From contig CANEDJ010000013.1 in assembly GCA_947426265.1 (NCBI GenBank), forward strand, positions 1 through 33,404: a stretch of 33,404 bases of DNA. Reading direction: 5' to 3'. Numbering within the stretch: the stretch's first letter is position 1; each line of letters begins with the position of its first letter. The notes under the pieces are model-generated. The model saw only the letters and a list, made by a program, of their open reading frames with translations. It was not told the DNA's origin and did not search any database. Both the position numbers and the translations under genes were made by a program. Below, piece after piece: positions 32,416-33,404 of this stretch. The DNA comes from MGBC102946 sp022793145 (lineage in GTDB: Bacteria; Bacillota_I; Bacilli_A; RF39; UBA660).

Positions 32416-33324
32416 ATGAATTCTCATTATCAATATATAAGTAAAAAAACAAAATGTGAAGAAATTCCAATTACTTTTCCCTATCAACATCAAAATTTTC
32501 AACCTGGAATAGAAAACTATATGATACCTAGACCTATTAGCGAAAATCCAAATACAAATCACTGCGGAAAGCTTACTGATAAAGTCGCTTTTATTACAGG
32601 TGGAGATAGTGGTATAGGAAGATCCATTGCATATTTATTTGCAAAAGAAGGTGCTGATATTATATTTGTTTATCTTTCTGAACAAGAAGATGCAATGGAG
32701 ACAGAAAGGCATATCCAAATGCTTGGTAGAAGATCACTTTCTATTATGACAGATTTAACAAAAGAAGAGAATGCAATTGAAGCAGTTCAAAAAGCAATTC
32801 AAACATTTGGTCATATTGATATTTTAGTAAATAACTGTGGGGTTCAATTTTTACAAGATAGTATTCTGGATATTAGTGACATGCAACTAAAAACTACATT
32901 TGCAACAAACGTCTTTTCTTATTTTTATGTAACCAAAGCTGCTCTTCCATATTTACCCAAAGGGAGCTCTATCATCAATACAGCTTCTATTACAGCTTAT
33001 AAAGGAAATAAACAATTATTAGATTATAGTGCTACAAAAGGAGCTATTGTCTCTTTCACTCGTTCTCTTGCTTTAAATTTGGTCAAACAAGGAATCAGAG
33101 TAAATGCTGTTGCTCCTGGTCCAATTTGGACTCCTTTAATCCCGTCTTCTTTTAGTGCAGAAGAAGTAACTACATTTGGAGCTTATACAAGTAAAGTTCC
33201 TATGGAACGAGCTGGAGAGCCATTTGAAGTAGCTCCTAGCTATCTATTTTTAGCAAGTGATGATTCTTCATATATGTCAGGTCAAATATTACATCCAAAT
33301 GGTGGAGATATTGTTGGTTCATAA
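32416..33324 (+). CDS. SDR-family oxidoreductase (YhdF/YghA-like)
   Basis: A 302-residue short-chain dehydrogenase/reductase. A ~45-residue N-terminal extension with FPYQHQNFQPGIENYMIPRP is typical of the YhdF/YghA group. The cofactor site is FITGGDSGIGRSIA (TGxxxGxG); NNCG replaces the common NNAG; the catalytic triad is Ser in NTASITAYKG, with Tyr and Lys in DYSATKGAI. The C-terminal VNAVAPGPIWTPLIP is also standard. It should reduce or oxidise an aldehyde, ketone or alcohol with NAD(P)H; the substrate is unknown, and stress-related roles are common in the group. The ATG at 32416 has AGGAG nine bases upstream; earlier in-frame starts (TTG 32407, ATG 32410) are too close to it. Confidence 0.94.
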   Translation: MNSHYQYISKKTKCEEIPITFPYQHQNFQPGIENYMIPRPISENPNTNHCGKLTDKVAFITGGDSGIGRSIAYLFAKEGADIIFVYLSEQEDAMETERHIQMLGRRSLSIMTDLTKEENAIEAVQKAIQTFGHIDILVNNCGVQFLQDSILDISDMQLKTTFATNVFSYFYVTKAALPYLPKGSSIINTASITAYKGNKQLLDYSATKGAIVSFTRSLALNLVKQGIRVNAVAPGPIWTPLIPSSFSAEEVTTFGAYTSKVPMERAGEPFEVAPSYLFLASDDSSYMSGQILHPNGGDIVGS

Positions 33325-33327
33325 AAA

Positions 33328-33353
33328 AATTCAGAAAAATTTCTGAATTTTTT
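33328..33353 (+). terminator. Terminator of the SDR gene
   Basis: A 10-bp stem (AATTCAGAAA / TTTCTGAATT) with a 2-nt centre and a following TTTTTTC; the A-run on the other side makes it potentially bidirectional. The last ~50 bp of the window show nothing further. Confidence 0.8.
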
Positions 33354-33404
33354 CTTTATTGTAATTTCAACCGCACCATTTTAATCATAATTTAATTCTA
33401 CCTC

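Noticed and set aside
1..33404. Mycoplasma-type code (TGA as Trp)
   Set aside because: TGA acts as a stop at gene ends (for example the ATGA overlap at 11392-11395) and conserved Trp positions use TGG.

Overview
The window is AT-rich DNA, read with the standard genetic code (TGA works as a stop; Trp is TGG), with Shine-Dalgarno sites of the AAGGAGG type and many short convergent or co-directional operons. This points to an uncultured low-GC Firmicute, perhaps a gut Bacilli/Erysipelotrichia-like lineage; that placement is inference. No tRNA, rRNA or CRISPR array was seen.

Region 1 (1-9410, all minus strand): a MacB-like ABC transporter; a YhcG/DUF1016 PD-(D/E)XK nuclease with its own promoter; an EVE-DUF3883 fusion that looks like a modification-dependent restriction enzyme; and a two-gene operon of a tandem APH-like kinase followed by an ABC exporter. 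The kinase gene has a +1 frameshift in a homopolymer, so its true start lies about 100 bp upstream of the long open frame.

Region 2 (9411-16776, minus strand): a LysR regulator; a WYL regulator / GyrI-like / GNAT-YoaP / DUF3781 operon with a palindromic operator; a zinc-ribbon gene coupled to a broken HExxH protein gene; a secreted His/Cys-rich repeat protein; a HAD hydrolase; an XRE regulator; a Cys-rich protein; and a small monooxygenase-like protein.

Region 3 (16777-19822): a second MacB-like ABC transporter, divergent from a TetR regulator, with a perfect 16-bp palindrome between them.

Region 4 (about 19913-30043): an integrative mobilizable element of about 10.1 kb. It is bounded by a 14-bp direct repeat, has paired 11-bp-period arm-type repeats at both ends, and carries a tyrosine integrase, a MobV relaxase, a hairpin-rich oriT candidate, a RecA-like ATPase, a small excisionase-like protein, and a tandem-HTH regulator sitting on a divergent promoter switch. 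Its minus-strand cargo operon encodes an alpha/beta hydrolase, a YbaK-like deacylase, a zeta-toxin-like kinase (frameshifted), a YhcG nuclease and a DUF4238 protein.

Region 5 (30044-33404): recG and a YhdF-like SDR oxidoreductase, separated and flanked by two predicted ~100-nt small RNAs, each with its own promoter and terminator. The element is inserted in the terminator of one of these small RNAs and brings a replacement terminator. The two RNAs carry a perfectly complementary C-rich / G-rich 10-mer. This small RNA pair and the insertion into it are the most unusual signals in the window.
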